Positions 1 to 8,010 of a DNA stretch of 40,573 nt are shown here, piece after piece. The notes below the pieces were generated by a model, which was not told the origin of the DNA, ran no database searches, and saw only the letters and a program-made list of their open reading frames with translations. Source of the DNA: an uncultured Bacteroidales bacterium (GTDB lineage Bacteria > Bacteroidota > Bacteroidia > Bacteroidales > Bacteroidaceae); NCBI GenBank assembly GCA_902799355.1, contig CADCAG010000023.1, forward strand, positions 1 through 40,573, read 5' to 3'. How positions within the stretch are numbered: position 1 is the first letter of the stretch; every line of letters begins with the position of its first letter. Made by a program: the position numbers and the translations under genes.

Positions 1-149
1 GGACTAATAAGGAAATTGCCTAATCAGCAAAATGTTAAATATATAGTTAAATATCAATTAATGTTTGGAATTTAGCATAGAATGCAGGTTTTGATTGAAA
101 ACGCATAGACCACGGAACGGTTCTCTGATCCATTCTGATTATTAAACTT

Positions 150-175
150 GCGGGCTGAAGAAATACAGCCCCCGC
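150..175 (-). terminator. Possible hairpin terminator downstream of the small-ORF cassette
   Basis: GCGGGCTG (150-157) pairs with CAGCCCCCGC (166-175) if two bases bulge, around an 8-nt loop. It lies 36 nt beyond the stop of the 50-aa minus-strand ORF. The T-run is on the plus side (TTTTC), so the direction is uncertain. The rest of 1-211 is AT-rich and I see no gene in it. Confidence 0.35.
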
Positions 176-211
176 TTTTCGCTGTTTTCAACCGTATGTT
201 GTAGATTCAAT

Positions 212-364
212 TTATAATAGCTGACTTGCTGGGATGCGTTGATTATTATTCTCAGCATCACAAACTATAATATCCTCCCCACGCACAGCCTTTTCCTGTA
301 GCATGCGTTTTCCTGCCAGTTCGATGCCTGCCTTTAGTTTCTCTGAGAATTCCTTATTTGACAT
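212..364 (-). CDS. Small uncharacterised protein, 50 aa
   Basis: An ORF of 50 codons plus stop begins MSNKEFSEKLKAGIELAGKR and ends RIPASQLL. The charged N-terminal half looks helical, and the protein has one Cys, no signal peptide and no membrane segment. I do not recognise the family. Its ATG overlaps, by 11 nt in another frame, the end of a further short open frame (354-452), which suggests coupled translation. It is the last member of a minus-strand cassette with the 163-aa and 51-aa ORFs. Ordered codon use and the cassette arrangement make it likely to be real; no function can be given. Confidence 0.5.
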   Translation of the reverse strand: MSNKEFSEKLKAGIELAGKRMLQEKAVRGEDIIVCDAENNNQRIPASQLL

Positions 365-452
365 ATTCAGCTATATAATGTCTTGCCAGCTCCATTACTA
401 TCTGACAGGGGCCCGTGTCAGACTCGAAACTTCTCCGGCTGTATTTATTTCT
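354..452 (-). pseudogene. Short open frame or gene remnant without a normal start
   Basis: This frame opens just after the stop of the 163-aa gene and runs about 32 codons, containing SDTGPCQIVMELARHYIAEYVK in two consecutive parts (SDTGPCQIV then MELARHYIAEYVK). The only ATG is at 395, giving 13 residues. No in-frame GTG or TTG lies upstream. The stretch reads like the C-terminus of a conserved small protein, so it may be a decayed gene, a peptide with a non-standard start, or a leader coupled to the 50-aa ORF that it overlaps. A hairpin (CTGACA at 402-407 with TGTCAG further along) lies inside it. Confidence 0.3.
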
Positions 453-456
453 TTAC

Positions 457-948
457 CTATTTGCTAAAGCCTTCTTTCAAATCTTGTCCAATCATTGTTG
501 CCAAAAGGGAATGGATTTCGCGATATATTACATGGAAGTAATACTTCTCGTTAATACCATTTATCTCAACAACGGACAAACGAATGCCTTTTATGCCATG
601 TAGCTTGATATATCTTTGAAACATTCTATCAAAAAGACGGCTTCTATACTCTTGGGGAGGCATTGAATTCTTAGACGTATGGGGAATTGGATTGATGAAG
701 TCACAATAATAACAGATAATCACATCTTTCCTCTCTTTGAAGAAATCTGCTATCGTCCTTTCTATAGCAGCTAAAACATCATGTCCAGTGGGGTTATTAC
801 CCGACAATCTTCTGAGCTCAATACCTACAAGCGATATTTCTTTTAATGATTCAAGGGCGTCAACTGATAGCACACCTTCATCTTCAGACAGAGTAATGTG
901 ATAAACATCCCCTTCTGAAGTTTGGAATATCCTAACAAAATCTTCCAT
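457..948 (-). CDS. Uncharacterised Bacteroidetes protein, 163 aa
   Basis: A 163-residue soluble protein with no signal peptide or membrane segment. The N-terminal third (MEDFVRIFQTSEGDVYHITL) looks like a beta-rich domain. The C-terminal two thirds carry DVLAAIERTIADFFKER, then a hydrophobic strand IICYYCDF, and a basic helix RSRLFDRMFQRYIK. The order 'helix-TIADFF, hydrophobic strand ending in C-D, then R..FD.W/MF' recalls DUF6169-type small Bacteroidetes proteins, but I am not sure of that assignment and no catalytic motif is visible. Its start lies 3 nt after the stop of the 51-aa ORF, so the two are almost certainly co-transcribed and translationally coupled. The partner arrangement (small basic protein plus a 160-aa protein) would be compatible with a toxin-antitoxin-like or mobile accessory pair, but that is speculation. 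Confidence 0.7.
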   Translation of the reverse strand: MEDFVRIFQTSEGDVYHITLSEDEGVLSVDALESLKEISLVGIELRRLSGNNPTGHDVLAAIERTIADFFKERKDVIICYYCDFINPIPHTSKNSMPPQEYRSRLFDRMFQRYIKLHGIKGIRLSVVEINGINEKYYFHVIYREIHSLLATMIGQDLKEGFSK

Positions 949-951
949 TTC

Positions 952-1107
952 TCAGAGTTGAACAACCTCAACGTCTTTATAATCGCCAGCTTCCCAGCGA
1001 TCTTGAATCTTCTGAAGGCGTTGGGCCTTGTCAACACCAATCTGCCGCATACGATTTAAAACCTTACGCGATGCATTCTTGATAGTAATATATTCTATTT
1101 GTGACAT
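952..1107 (-). CDS. Small basic protein, 51 aa
   Basis: An ORF of 51 codons plus stop that begins MSQIEYITIKNASRKVLNRM and ends GDYKDVEVVQL. It is rich in Lys, Arg and Gln and predicted mostly helical. It has a good Bacteroidetes promoter about 25 nt upstream (1130-1161) and its stop is 3 nt from the start of the 163-aa gene, so it is the first gene of the cassette. The size, basic charge and position would fit a small antitoxin or accessory partner of the 163-aa protein, but I recognise no family and no DNA-binding fold can be named. Real-gene status rests on promoter, spacing and clean start/stop. Confidence 0.6.
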   Translation of the reverse strand: MSQIEYITIKNASRKVLNRMRQIGVDKAQRLQKIQDRWEAGDYKDVEVVQL

Positions 1108-1129
1108 ATCCAGTATCCTTTTGACGCTG

Positions 1130-1161
1130 CAAAGATACAGAATATTCTAATATCTTCCAAA
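1130..1161 (-). promoter_or_regulatory. Promoter of the small-ORF cassette
   Basis: On the minus strand TTTG (1161-1158) is followed after 20 bp by TATCTTTG (1137-1130), matching the Bacteroidetes -33 TTTG / -7 TAnnTTTG consensus with optimal spacing. The start codon of the 51-aa ORF is 23 nt downstream. Confidence 0.75.
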
Positions 1162-1218
1162 GAAAATTCACAAAAGTTGCAAATAAAACGCGGGCATTCG
1201 TTTATTAACATTTATTGG

Positions 1219-1257
1219 AAAAAAAGAAAGGAGTTGGAACCTATTGGTTTCAACTCC
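1219..1257 (-). terminator. Intrinsic terminator of tRNA-Pro
   Basis: On the minus strand a 12-bp stem (1257-1246 with 1241-1230, one mismatch, 4-nt loop) is followed by a T-rich run TTTCTTTTTTT. It starts 9 nt after the tRNA 3' end. Confidence 0.85.
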
Positions 1258-1265
1258 TTTGCTCT

Positions 1266-1341
1266 TGGTCGGGATTACTGGACTCGAACCAGCGACCTCG
1301 CGCCCCCCAGACGTGTGCGCTACCAACTGCGCTAAATCCCG
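1266..1341 (-). tRNA. tRNA-Pro (anticodon GGG)
   Basis: The reverse strand folds as a 76-nt tRNA: acceptor CGGGATT/AATCCCG, A73 and an encoded CCA end; D stem GCGC/GCGC with GG in the loop; anticodon loop CTGGGGG with GGG at 34-36; T arm with TTCGAGT. C1-G72 is the typical bacterial proline identity pair and supports the assignment. The anticodon stem CACGT/GCGCG has one A28-C42 mismatch and a U31-G39 wobble, which is unusual. GGG reads CCC and CCU codons. The gene has its own promoter (1371-1402) and terminator (1219-1257). Confidence 0.95.
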
Positions 1342-1370
1342 ATCGATGTTGCTTTTCTCGAAAAGCGCTG

Positions 1371-1402
1371 CAAAGGTACATAGTTTTTTCGATATACGCA
1401 AA
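1371..1402 (-). promoter_or_regulatory. Promoter of tRNA-Pro
   Basis: Minus-strand TTTG (1402-1399), 20-bp spacer, TACCTTTG (1378-1371); the mature tRNA begins 29 nt downstream. Confidence 0.8.
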
Positions 1403-1439
1403 TTTTCTCGCCACTTTTTACTAAATAAATGTTATTTCC

Positions 1440-1470
1440 TTGGTTAATCATCAAATAATTCGTACTTTTG
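1440..1470 (+). promoter_or_regulatory. Promoter of aroA and probably the genes after it
   Basis: TTGG (1440-1443), 19-bp spacer, TACTTTTG (1463-1470). The aroA ATG is 34 nt downstream. Gaps to the next three genes are short (22, 14 and 1 nt), so one transcript may reach the terminator at 7968. Confidence 0.7.
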
Positions 1471-1504
1471 CGAGTTATTATAAATAAGGTATAAAGAAAA
1501 TAAC

Positions 1505-2761
1505 ATGCAATATAACATAACAGCTCCTAAGGCACTAGACCTGACTGTTCAACTACCGGCATCGAAAAGTATCTCGAACCGTGCACTCATCATTCATGCA
1601 CTGTCGGGTAGTGACGTGCTGCCAGAGAACCTGTCGGACTGCGATGACACAGAGGTGATTGTCAATGCGCTGAAGACCAACCCCTATGAGATCAACATCA
1701 AAGCGGCAGGAACCGCCATGCGTTTCATGACGGCCTATCTGGCTACCCGCAATGGCGAGGAACACGTCATCACGGGTACGGAGCGCATGAAGCACCGTCC
1801 CATCCATATCCTGGTAGATGCCCTGCGCCGCCTGGGTGCCGACATCGAGTACATGGACGAGGAGGGCTTTCCCCCACTGCGCATCAAGGGGCGCCAGCTG
1901 GAAGGCGGACAACTGGAGGTGCCTGGCAATGTCAGTTCACAGTTTATCTCGGCGCTGCTGCTAATTGGTCCGTGTCTGCGTGACGGCTTGACGCTACGTC
2001 TGACGGGCGACATTATCTCACGTCCGTATATCGACCTGACGCTATGGATGATACGTGAGTTCGGTGCTGACGCCGACTGGAGCGGCTACGACACTATTGC
2101 CGTGGGTGGTTCGTACAAGAAGCGCAGCTACTTTATCGAAAACGACTGGAGTGCCGCCTCGTACTGGTATGAGATGATGGCACTGTCGAAGCAGGAAGGC
2201 AACGTGCTACGCCTGGAAGGACTGATGGACGGTTCGAAGCAGGGCGACAGCAGTGTGCGCTACATCTTCAGCCTGCTGGGGGTGAAGAGCACCTTTGGAA
2301 CGACAAAGGAAGGCGTCCCCACCACCGTGACACTGCGCCATTGCGGTCGCTGCGTGCCGCGTCTGGAATACGACTTTGTGAACTCGCCCGACTTGGCGCA
2401 GACCTTTGTGGTGTGCTGTCTGATGCTTGGCGTACCCTTCTACTTCCGTGGACTGTCGACGCTGAAAATCAAGGAGACTGACCGCATCGAGGCCTTGAAG
2501 AACGAGACACGCAAACTGGGTTTTGTCATCCATGACAAGAACGACAGTGAGCTGTATTGGGATGGCGAACGCTGCGAGCCACAGGCAGATGCAGCCATCG
2601 ACACCTACGAAGACCATCGCATGGCGCTGGCCTTTGCCCCTGCTGCTTTCCGCATGGATTCGTTGCACATCAACAACCCACAGGTGGTCAGCAAGTCGTA
2701 TCCACATTTCTGGAGTGATCTCAAAACCTGTGGCTTTGGGATTGAGGAATGGAAAGATTGA
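1505..2761 (+). CDS. aroA: 3-phosphoshikimate 1-carboxyvinyltransferase (EPSP synthase)
   Basis: AroA transfers the enolpyruvyl group of phosphoenolpyruvate to shikimate 3-phosphate, the sixth step of the shikimate pathway to aromatic amino acids, in the cytoplasm. The 418-aa protein is of normal family length. Signature elements are in order: LPASKSISNRALI near residue 18, GTAMRFMTAYLA near 68, GNVSSQFISALL near 139, the IKETDRIEALKNE active-site block near 320 and TYEDHRMALAFAPAA near 365. Bacteroidetes often have slightly divergent forms like this one. The start is the first ATG after a good promoter; no strong Shine-Dalgarno is seen, as is usual in this phylum. It is followed after 22 nt by the large TPR gene, an association of convenience rather than of pathway. 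Confidence 0.96.
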   Translation: MQYNITAPKALDLTVQLPASKSISNRALIIHALSGSDVLPENLSDCDDTEVIVNALKTNPYEINIKAAGTAMRFMTAYLATRNGEEHVITGTERMKHRPIHILVDALRRLGADIEYMDEEGFPPLRIKGRQLEGGQLEVPGNVSSQFISALLLIGPCLRDGLTLRLTGDIISRPYIDLTLWMIREFGADADWSGYDTIAVGGSYKKRSYFIENDWSAASYWYEMMALSKQEGNVLRLEGLMDGSKQGDSSVRYIFSLLGVKSTFGTTKEGVPTTVTLRHCGRCVPRLEYDFVNSPDLAQTFVVCCLMLGVPFYFRGLSTLKIKETDRIEALKNETRKLGFVIHDKNDSELYWDGERCEPQADAAIDTYEDHRMALAFAPAAFRMDSLHINNPQVVSKSYPHFWSDLKTCGFGIEEWKD

Positions 2762-2783
2762 GAAAATGAGAAATTAAGAGATT

Positions 2784-5700
2784 ATGCAATTTCTGCTGAT
2801 AGTCGTCATATCGTTAGTGGTGCTGGGCATCATTGCTGCTATCGCTTCCATCGGTAGCACGGATGAACCTATCGTGCAGAAAGAGGGCGACTGTGCTTCG
2901 TGCACCAGCAAGACAGACTGCAAATTGGCGGAATTAAAGGAAGAGGTAAGAAAAAAGAGAGAAGAAAAGTGCCACCATCACAATCTCACATCCTTCATCA
3001 TACTTCTTGCATCATCCATCTTACTTCTCAGCGCCTGTTCTACCAAGAACAACACGGCAAAGAGCCGTTTTTGGCAGTCGTTCACTGCCCGCTATAACAC
3101 TTACTATAACGGTTCGCAGGCCTTCATCGACGGTAATATAGAAAAGGAGAACGGCAACAAGGACAACTGTACGGAACTGATCCCCCTCTACCCTGTCGCC
3201 AACAAGCAAAGCCGCGAGTTGGGAAAGGGCAACTACGACCGTGCCATCGAGAAAGCCGAGAAGACCATCAAGCTCCATAGCATCAAGAAACGTCCAGAAT
3301 GGAACAAAGGACGTCGCAAGACGGAGAAAGACATCGAGTGGCTGAACCGTCGTGAGTATAACCCCTTCCTGTGGCACGCCTGGCTGTTGCTGGGCAAGTC
3401 GCAGTTCCAGCAGGGACAGTTTGAAGAGGCGGCAGCCACCTTCTCCTACATGTCGCGTCTCTACCAGACGCAGCCCGCCATCAACGGCATAGCGCGAGCC
3501 TGGCAGGCCAAGAGCTATACAGAGCTCGACTGGCTCTACGATGCAGAGGATATCATCACCAAACAGCGTCGCGACAGCATCCACTATCGCGCCCAGAAAG
3601 ACTGGGACTACACGCTGGCCAACTATAACATCCGTGCTGGACGCTACGAAGAAGCTCTACCCTATCTGCGCAAGGTCATCAAGCACGAGAAGCGTCGTAA
3701 ACAGAAAGCCCGCGAATGGTTCCTGATGGGACAGATACAGACACTGCTGGGTCAGAAGCAGGAGGCTTACCAGTCGTACAAGCACGTGATACGTCTGAAC
3801 CCACCCTATGAATTGGAGTTCAACGCCCGCATTGCCCAGACCGAGGTGATGCCTGCCACTGATTTCAAGGGTAAGATCAGCAAGCTGAAGCGCATGGCTC
3901 GTTCAGAGAACAACAAGGAATATCTGGATCAGGTGTACTATGCCATCGGTAACGTCTACCTCACCCAGCGCGACACGCTTCACGCCATCGAAGCCTATGA
4001 GGAAGGCTGCAAGAAGGCCACCCGTTCTGGTATCGAGAAAGGTGTGCTGTTGCTGAAGTTAGGCAACGTCTACTGGGACAAGGAGAAATATGCTGATGCC
4101 CAGCGCTGCTATGGCGAGGCCATCGGTCTGTTGGACAAAGACCGCAAAGACTACAAACAGCTGGACGAGCGCTCGAAGGTGCTTGACGAGCTGGTGCCAC
4201 ACACCAGTGCCGTAGAGCTGCAAGACTCCCTGCAACGTCTGGCCCTGATGACTGAAGACCAGCGCAACAAGATTATCGACAAGATTATTGCCGACCTTAT
4301 CAAGAAGGAGAAAGAAGAACAACGCGCCAAAGAAGAGGAAGAAGCCGAGAAGATCCTGCAACAGCAGGAGGCCAAGAACGGTGCGATGAACACCCGTCCG
4401 ACAAGGCCGGCCAACAACCAACTGCCAACAGCCAGCGGCCAGTCGGGACAGTGGTATTTCTATAATCCACAGGCCGTCAGCCAAGGTAAGCAGACCTTCC
4501 AGCGCCAGTGGGGCAAGCGCGAGAACCAAGACCACTGGCAGCGCGTCAACCAGACGGTGGTCAACCTGCTACCAGCAGAGACGGAAGAAAAGCCAGATAG
4601 TCTAGAGAATCTAGATAATCAAGAAATGGCTGATAGCCAAGGGGCTACAGTGCCCAGCGATTCTATCGCTGGGAAAGAGGGCGAAGCCCCCACCGACAGC
4701 GCCGCCAACGATCCGCACAAGCGCGAGTACTATCTGGCACAGATACCTTTCACCGATGACCAGAAGGCCGAGAGCGACAACCTCATCAAGGACGGTTTGT
4801 TCCATTCGGGCATCATCTTCAAAGACAAGCTGGACAACCTACGACTCAGTGAGAAGGCGCTGACCAGACTGACCAGCCAGTATGCCGACTACGAGAAGAA
4901 CGATGAGGCGTGGTATCACCTATTCTTATTATACTCCCGATTAGGACGTACCACAGAGGCCGACCACTGTCTGGCAATGCTGCAGAGCAACTTCCCTGAG
5001 AGTGACTGGACAACACTGCTCTCCGACCCGTACTTCGCAGAAAACCAACGCTTTGGCGTACATATCGAGGACTCCATCTATGCCGCTACCTACGAAGCCT
5101 TCAAGGCAAACAACCATGCAGAGGTCAAGGCCAATGCTGCGCTGTCCGAGAAGCGTTTCCCATTGGGTCAGCACCGTCCGAAGTTCCTCTTCATCGAGGG
5201 CCTCAGCCTGTTGAACGAGGGACAGTCGAAGGACTGTATAGACAGGATGAAGCAGGTGGTAGAACAGTATCCGCAGAGTGAGGTCAGCGAGATGGCGGGT
5301 ATGATTATCAAGGGTGTGCAGGAAGGCAAGACGCTGCATGGCGGCAAGTTTGACATCGACGACGTATGGTCACGCCGCACTGTCGACATGGCTGCCGACT
5401 CCACACGCAACGACACGCTGACCATTGAGAGAAATACCAACTATGTATTCATGCTGGTCTACCAGCCCGACTCGGTAAACCACAACCAGTTGCTCTACGA
5501 GATGGCGAAATATAACTTCTCGAACTTCCTGGTACGTAACTTCGACATCAACATCGAACAGGATGCCCTCGGACTAGTGCGCATGATGGTCAGTGGATTC
5601 CTCAACTACGACGAGGCACGCCAATATGCCCGTCAGCTGTATGGCGACCAGGCGATGGCCGACATGCTACGCCCCTGTCGCAGCGTTATTGTCAGCGAGA

Positions 5701-5960
5701 AGAACCTGCCACTGCTGGGTAGCACCTACAGCTACCGCGACTACGAGATCTTCTTCGAAGAGAAGCTCGAGCCTATAGACATCAGCACGGAAGACCTGCT
5801 GGACGAGCCTGACACCATCGTTTCAGAAGATGACTACGAGGAAGAGGGCCAACAGTCAAACACTAACAGTGAAGAGCCGGACGACGACCCGCTGTTTAAC
5901 AATGTTCCGCAACAGCAGAACAACAACTACGACGAGTTCGACGATGACTTCTGGAGATAG
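2784..5960 (+). CDS. PorW/SprE-like TPR lipoprotein fused to an N-terminal Cys-rich membrane peptide
   Basis: This 1058-aa protein has TPR-like repeats (about residues 165-470 and 650-830), a charged coiled-coil stretch rich in KKEKEEQRAKEEEEAEK near 505-530, a Q/P/S/D-rich linker, and an acidic, Asn/Gln-rich tail. It resembles PorW/SprE proteins, outer-membrane-associated lipoproteins needed for type IX secretion and gliding, and porX is the next gene, which supports this. The N-terminus is odd: residues 1-62 form a membrane segment (3-24) plus a Cys-containing charged segment (CASCTSKTDC), like a free-standing small protein of relatives, and only then comes a hydrophobic stretch ending in a lipobox, LLSAC, with Cys85. 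There is no ATG, GTG or TTG between the two parts in this frame. Positive charges between the segments would place residues 25-70 in the cytoplasm, leaving the lipobox correctly oriented. Usual family members start at the lipoprotein signal. Confidence 0.75.
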   Translation: MQFLLIVVISLVVLGIIAAIASIGSTDEPIVQKEGDCASCTSKTDCKLAELKEEVRKKREEKCHHHNLTSFIILLASSILLLSACSTKNNTAKSRFWQSFTARYNTYYNGSQAFIDGNIEKENGNKDNCTELIPLYPVANKQSRELGKGNYDRAIEKAEKTIKLHSIKKRPEWNKGRRKTEKDIEWLNRREYNPFLWHAWLLLGKSQFQQGQFEEAAATFSYMSRLYQTQPAINGIARAWQAKSYTELDWLYDAEDIITKQRRDSIHYRAQKDWDYTLANYNIRAGRYEEALPYLRKVIKHEKRRKQKAREWFLMGQIQTLLGQKQEAYQSYKHVIRLNPPYELEFNARIAQTEVMPATDFKGKISKLKRMARSENNKEYLDQVYYAIGNVYLTQRDTLHAIEAYEEGCKKATRSGIEKGVLLLKLGNVYWDKEKYADAQRCYGEAIGLLDKDRKDYKQLDERSKVLDELVPHTSAVELQDSLQRLALMTEDQRNKIIDKIIADLIKKEKEEQRAKEEEEAEKILQQQEAKNGAMNTRPTRPANNQLPTASGQSGQWYFYNPQAVSQGKQTFQRQWGKRENQDHWQRVNQTVVNLLPAETEEKPDSLENLDNQEMADSQGATVPSDSIAGKEGEAPTDSAANDPHKREYYLAQIPFTDDQKAESDNLIKDGLFHSGIIFKDKLDNLRLSEKALTRLTSQYADYEKNDEAWYHLFLLYSRLGRTTEADHCLAMLQSNFPESDWTTLLSDPYFAENQRFGVHIEDSIYAATYEAFKANNHAEVKANAALSEKRFPLGQHRPKFLFIEGLSLLNEGQSKDCIDRMKQVVEQYPQSEVSEMAGMIIKGVQEGKTLHGGKFDIDDVWSRRTVDMAADSTRNDTLTIERNTNYVFMLVYQPDSVNHNQLLYEMAKYNFSNFLVRNFDINIEQDALGLVRMMVSGFLNYDEARQYARQLYGDQAMADMLRPCRSVIVSEKNLPLLGSTYSYRDYEIFFEEKLEPIDISTEDLLDEPDTIVSEDDYEEEGQQSNTNSEEPDDDPLFNNVPQQQNNNYDEFDDDFWR
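2982..3028 (+). repeat. Short-period CATC/CTTC-rich patch encoding the internal lipoprotein signal
   Basis: ATC, CATC and CTTC units recur irregularly here (for example CATCATCCATCTTACTTC). In this frame the patch encodes HNLTSFIILLASSILLLS, the hydrophobic core before the LLSAC lipobox. Confidence 0.5.
4595..4622 (+). repeat. Three 9-nt imperfect repeats in the TPR gene linker
   Basis: Units ATAGTCTAG, AGAATCTAG and ATAATCAAG are arranged in tandem and encode the linker DSLENLDNQ, adjacent to a nested palindrome at 4641-4690. Confidence 0.5.
4641..4690 (+). repeat. In-frame nested palindrome in the TPR gene
   Basis: Outer arms GGGGCT (4641-4646) and AGCCCC (4685-4690) enclose a perfect inner hairpin, CCCAGCGA (4653-4660) with TCGCTGGG (4666-4673). 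It is read through as GATVPSDSIAGKEGEAP, in a low-complexity linker between TPR blocks, where an insert would be tolerated. Confidence 0.65.
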
Positions 5961-5974
5961 TTAAATAAAGAAAT

Positions 5975-7549
5975 ATGACCAACGGACTATTACTTTGGGC
6001 TGACGACGAGATGGAGCTGCTCCGCGCCCACTTGTTGTTCTTAGAGAAGAAAGGCTACGAGGTGGTGACGGTGACCAACGGTACCGACGCCATCGAGGAG
6101 TGTAAGAAGCGGACCTTCGACCTGGTATTGCTTGACGAGATGATGCCAGGACTCAGCGGCTTAGAGACCCTACAGCGCATCAAGGAGATGACGCCGCAGG
6201 TGCCTGTCGTCATGGTGACGAAGAGTGAGGAGGAGGACATCATGAACCAAGCCATTGGCAGACAGATTGCCGACTACCTCATCAAGCCTGTCAATCCCAA
6301 CCAAATACTGCTGACGCTCAAGAAGAACATCCACCGCAAGGAGATAGTCACCGAGACCGTGCAGAGCAACTACCAGCAGCAGTTCCAGCAGTTGTCCATG
6401 CAGATTATGGACTGTCGCACATGGCAGGACTGGACAGACATCTATAAGCGACTGGTACGCTGGGAACTGGAGCTCAGCGCTACAGACTCGCAGATGACGG
6501 AGATGCTGGAGATGCAGAAAGAGGAGGCCAACCGCGGCTTTGCGAAATACATCAAACAGAACTATATGGAGTGGATGAGACCCTCTCCCAGCCCCTCCGA
6601 GGATGGGAGTGTAGAGCGTCCGATACTGTCAAACGAGTTGTTCAAGAACAAGGTATTCCCTGCACTGAGCGAAGGTGAGAAGGTGTTCCTTATTGTGCTT
6701 GACAACTTCCGCTACGACCAGTGGAAGACGCTGGAGCGCGAGATTGGCGACCTGTTCGACATCGACGAGGATGTCTATTGCAGCATCCTGCCCACCGCCA
6801 CGCAGTATGCCCGCAACGCCATCTTCTCAGGACTGATGCCCGTACAGATAGCCCAGATGTTCCCTGACTTGTGGGTCGACGAGGACGAGGAAGAAGGCAA
6901 GAACCTCAACGAGGAGCCACTCATCCAGACACAGCTGGAACGCTACCGCAAGCGTAACACCTTCTCGTATCATAAGATCAACACCTCGCAGGAGGCCGAC
7001 AAGCTGCTGCAACAGTTCCATTCGCTGGAGAAGAACGACCTCAACGTGGTGGTCTTCAACTTCATCGACATGCTTAGTCACGCCCGTACGGAGTCAAAGA
7101 TGGTACGTGAGCTGGCGAATAACGAGTCGGCATACCGTAGCATTACCCTGTCGTGGTTCCGCCACTCTGCCATGGCCGACCTGTTCCGCCTGTTGGCACA
7201 GAGCGACTACCGCATCCTGATAACGACAGACCACGGCAGCATCCGCGCCACCAATCCCGTAAAGATTATCGGTGACCGCAATACCAATACCAATCTGCGT
7301 TATAAGCTAGGCAAGAACCTGGCCTACGACTCCAAAGACCTCTTTGTCATCAAGGAACCTCAGAAGGCACACCTGCCCGCTCCCAACCTGTCGACGAGCT
7401 ATGTCTTTGCCACGGGTGACGACTTCTTCGCCTATCCCAACAACTACAACTACTATGTCTCCTACTATCGTAACACCTTCCAGCACGGAGGTATCTCGAT
7501 GGAGGAGATGATCATACCCATTGTATCACTAAAAGGAAGAAAAAGATAA
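5975..7549 (+). CDS. porX: PorX: response regulator with PglZ (alkaline-phosphatase-like) domain
   Basis: PorX is the response regulator of the type IX secretion system, paired in studied species with the kinase PorY and acting through the ECF factor SigP. Its C-terminal PglZ domain is a zinc-dependent phosphodiesterase-like module. The 524-aa protein begins with a receiver domain: acidic D10/D11, phospho-acceptor D54 in LLDEMMPG, T82 and K104 in LIKP. The PglZ part includes [13 protein letters not shown] near 245, [14 protein letters not shown] near 272 (likely metal/substrate threonine) and ITTDHGSI near 420. The start [12 protein letters not shown] is typical of the family. It lies 14 nt after the PorW-like gene and 1 nt before tsaE. 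Residues about 202-213 ([11 protein letters not shown]) are a likely repeat insertion in the linker between domains. No porY-type kinase is seen nearby. Confidence 0.93.
   Translation: MTNGLLLWADDEMELLRAHLLFLEKKGYEVVTVTNGTDAIEECKKRTFDLVLLDEMMPGLSGLETLQRIKEMTPQVPVVMVTKSEEEDIMNQAIGRQIADYLIKPVNPNQILLTLKKNIHRKEIVTETVQSNYQQQFQQLSMQIMDCRTWQDWTDIYKRLVRWELELSATDSQMTEMLEMQKEEANRGFAKYIKQNYMEWMRPSPSPSEDGSVERPILSNELFKNKVFPALSEGEKVFLIVLDNFRYDQWKTLEREIGDLFDIDEDVYCSILPTATQYARNAIFSGLMPVQIAQMFPDLWVDEDEEEGKNLNEEPLIQTQLERYRKRNTFSYHKINTSQEADKLLQQFHSLEKNDLNVVVFNFIDMLSHARTESKMVRELANNESAYRSITLSWFRHSAMADLFRLLAQSDYRILITTDHGSIRATNPVKIIGDRNTNTNLRYKLGKNLAYDSKDLFVIKEPQKAHLPAPNLSTSYVFATGDDFFAYPNNYNYYVSYYRNTFQHGGISMEEMIIPIVSLKGRKR
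6577..6612 (+). repeat. In-frame palindromic insert in porX
   Basis: GAGACCCTCTCCCAGCCCCT starts the element; CTCCCA (6585-6590) pairs with TGGGAG (6604-6609) around an inner CCTC-C-GAGG dyad. It is translated as [11 protein letters not shown] in the receiver-PglZ linker and resembles the element at 11343-11380. Confidence 0.65.
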
Positions 7550-7550
7550 T

Positions 7551-7964
7551 ATGGAAATAAAGATTCAGGACATTGAACATATCCGCGAGGCTGCTCGCGA
7601 GTTTATCAGTCAGATTGGCGACCGCCGCGTCTTTGCCTTCTATGGCAAGATGGGTGCCGGCAAGACCACCTTTGTCAAGGCCATCTGTGAAGAGTTGGGC
7701 GTAGAGGACGTCATCACCTCGCCCACCTTCGCCATTATCAATGAATACACGCAACCCGACGGCGAGCCACTCTACCACTTCGACTTCTACCGCATCAAGA
7801 AGTTGGAAGAGGTCTACGACATGGGCTACGAGGACTATTTCTACTCAGGTGCCCTCTGCTTCATCGAGTGGCCAGAACTGATAGAAGAGGTGCTGCCCGA
7901 CGATGCCGTTCGCGTACATATCGAGGAGCAGCCTGATGGCAGTCGACGGGTATTTACCGAATAA
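7551..7964 (+). CDS. tsaE: tRNA threonylcarbamoyladenosine biosynthesis ATPase TsaE
   Basis: TsaE is the ATPase that cycles the TsaB-TsaD complex during formation of t6A37 on ANN-decoding tRNAs, in the cytoplasm. The 137-aa protein has the Walker A loop GKMGAGKT (32-39), the conserved SPTF (57-60), FDFYRI (77-82) and the late-strand block FIEWPE (104-109), all family hallmarks, at normal length. Its ATG is one base after the porX stop, so translation is probably coupled. The porX-tsaE order is common in Bacteroidales, as I recall. A strong terminator follows four bases after the stop. Confidence 0.95.
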   Translation: MEIKIQDIEHIREAAREFISQIGDRRVFAFYGKMGAGKTTFVKAICEELGVEDVITSPTFAIINEYTQPDGEPLYHFDFYRIKKLEEVYDMGYEDYFYSGALCFIEWPELIEEVLPDDAVRVHIEEQPDGSRRVFTE

Positions 7965-7967
7965 AAG

Positions 7968-8004
7968 AGCCGGTTCGCTGAATATTTTTCGCGAGCCGGC
8001 TTTT
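7968..8004 (+). terminator. Intrinsic terminator after tsaE
   Basis: AGCCGGTTCGC (7968-7978) pairs with GCGAGCCGGCT (7991-8001), one G-U pair, 12-nt loop, followed by TTTTCTTTTG. It ends the aroA-tsaE unit. The next gene's promoter overlaps its T-run. Confidence 0.85.
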
Positions 8005-8010
8005 CTTTTG

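Noticed and set aside
1553-2707. Long antisense ORFs across aroA
   Set aside because: They are frame shadows of a GC-rich conserved gene; no promoter, no motif, and aroA is certain.
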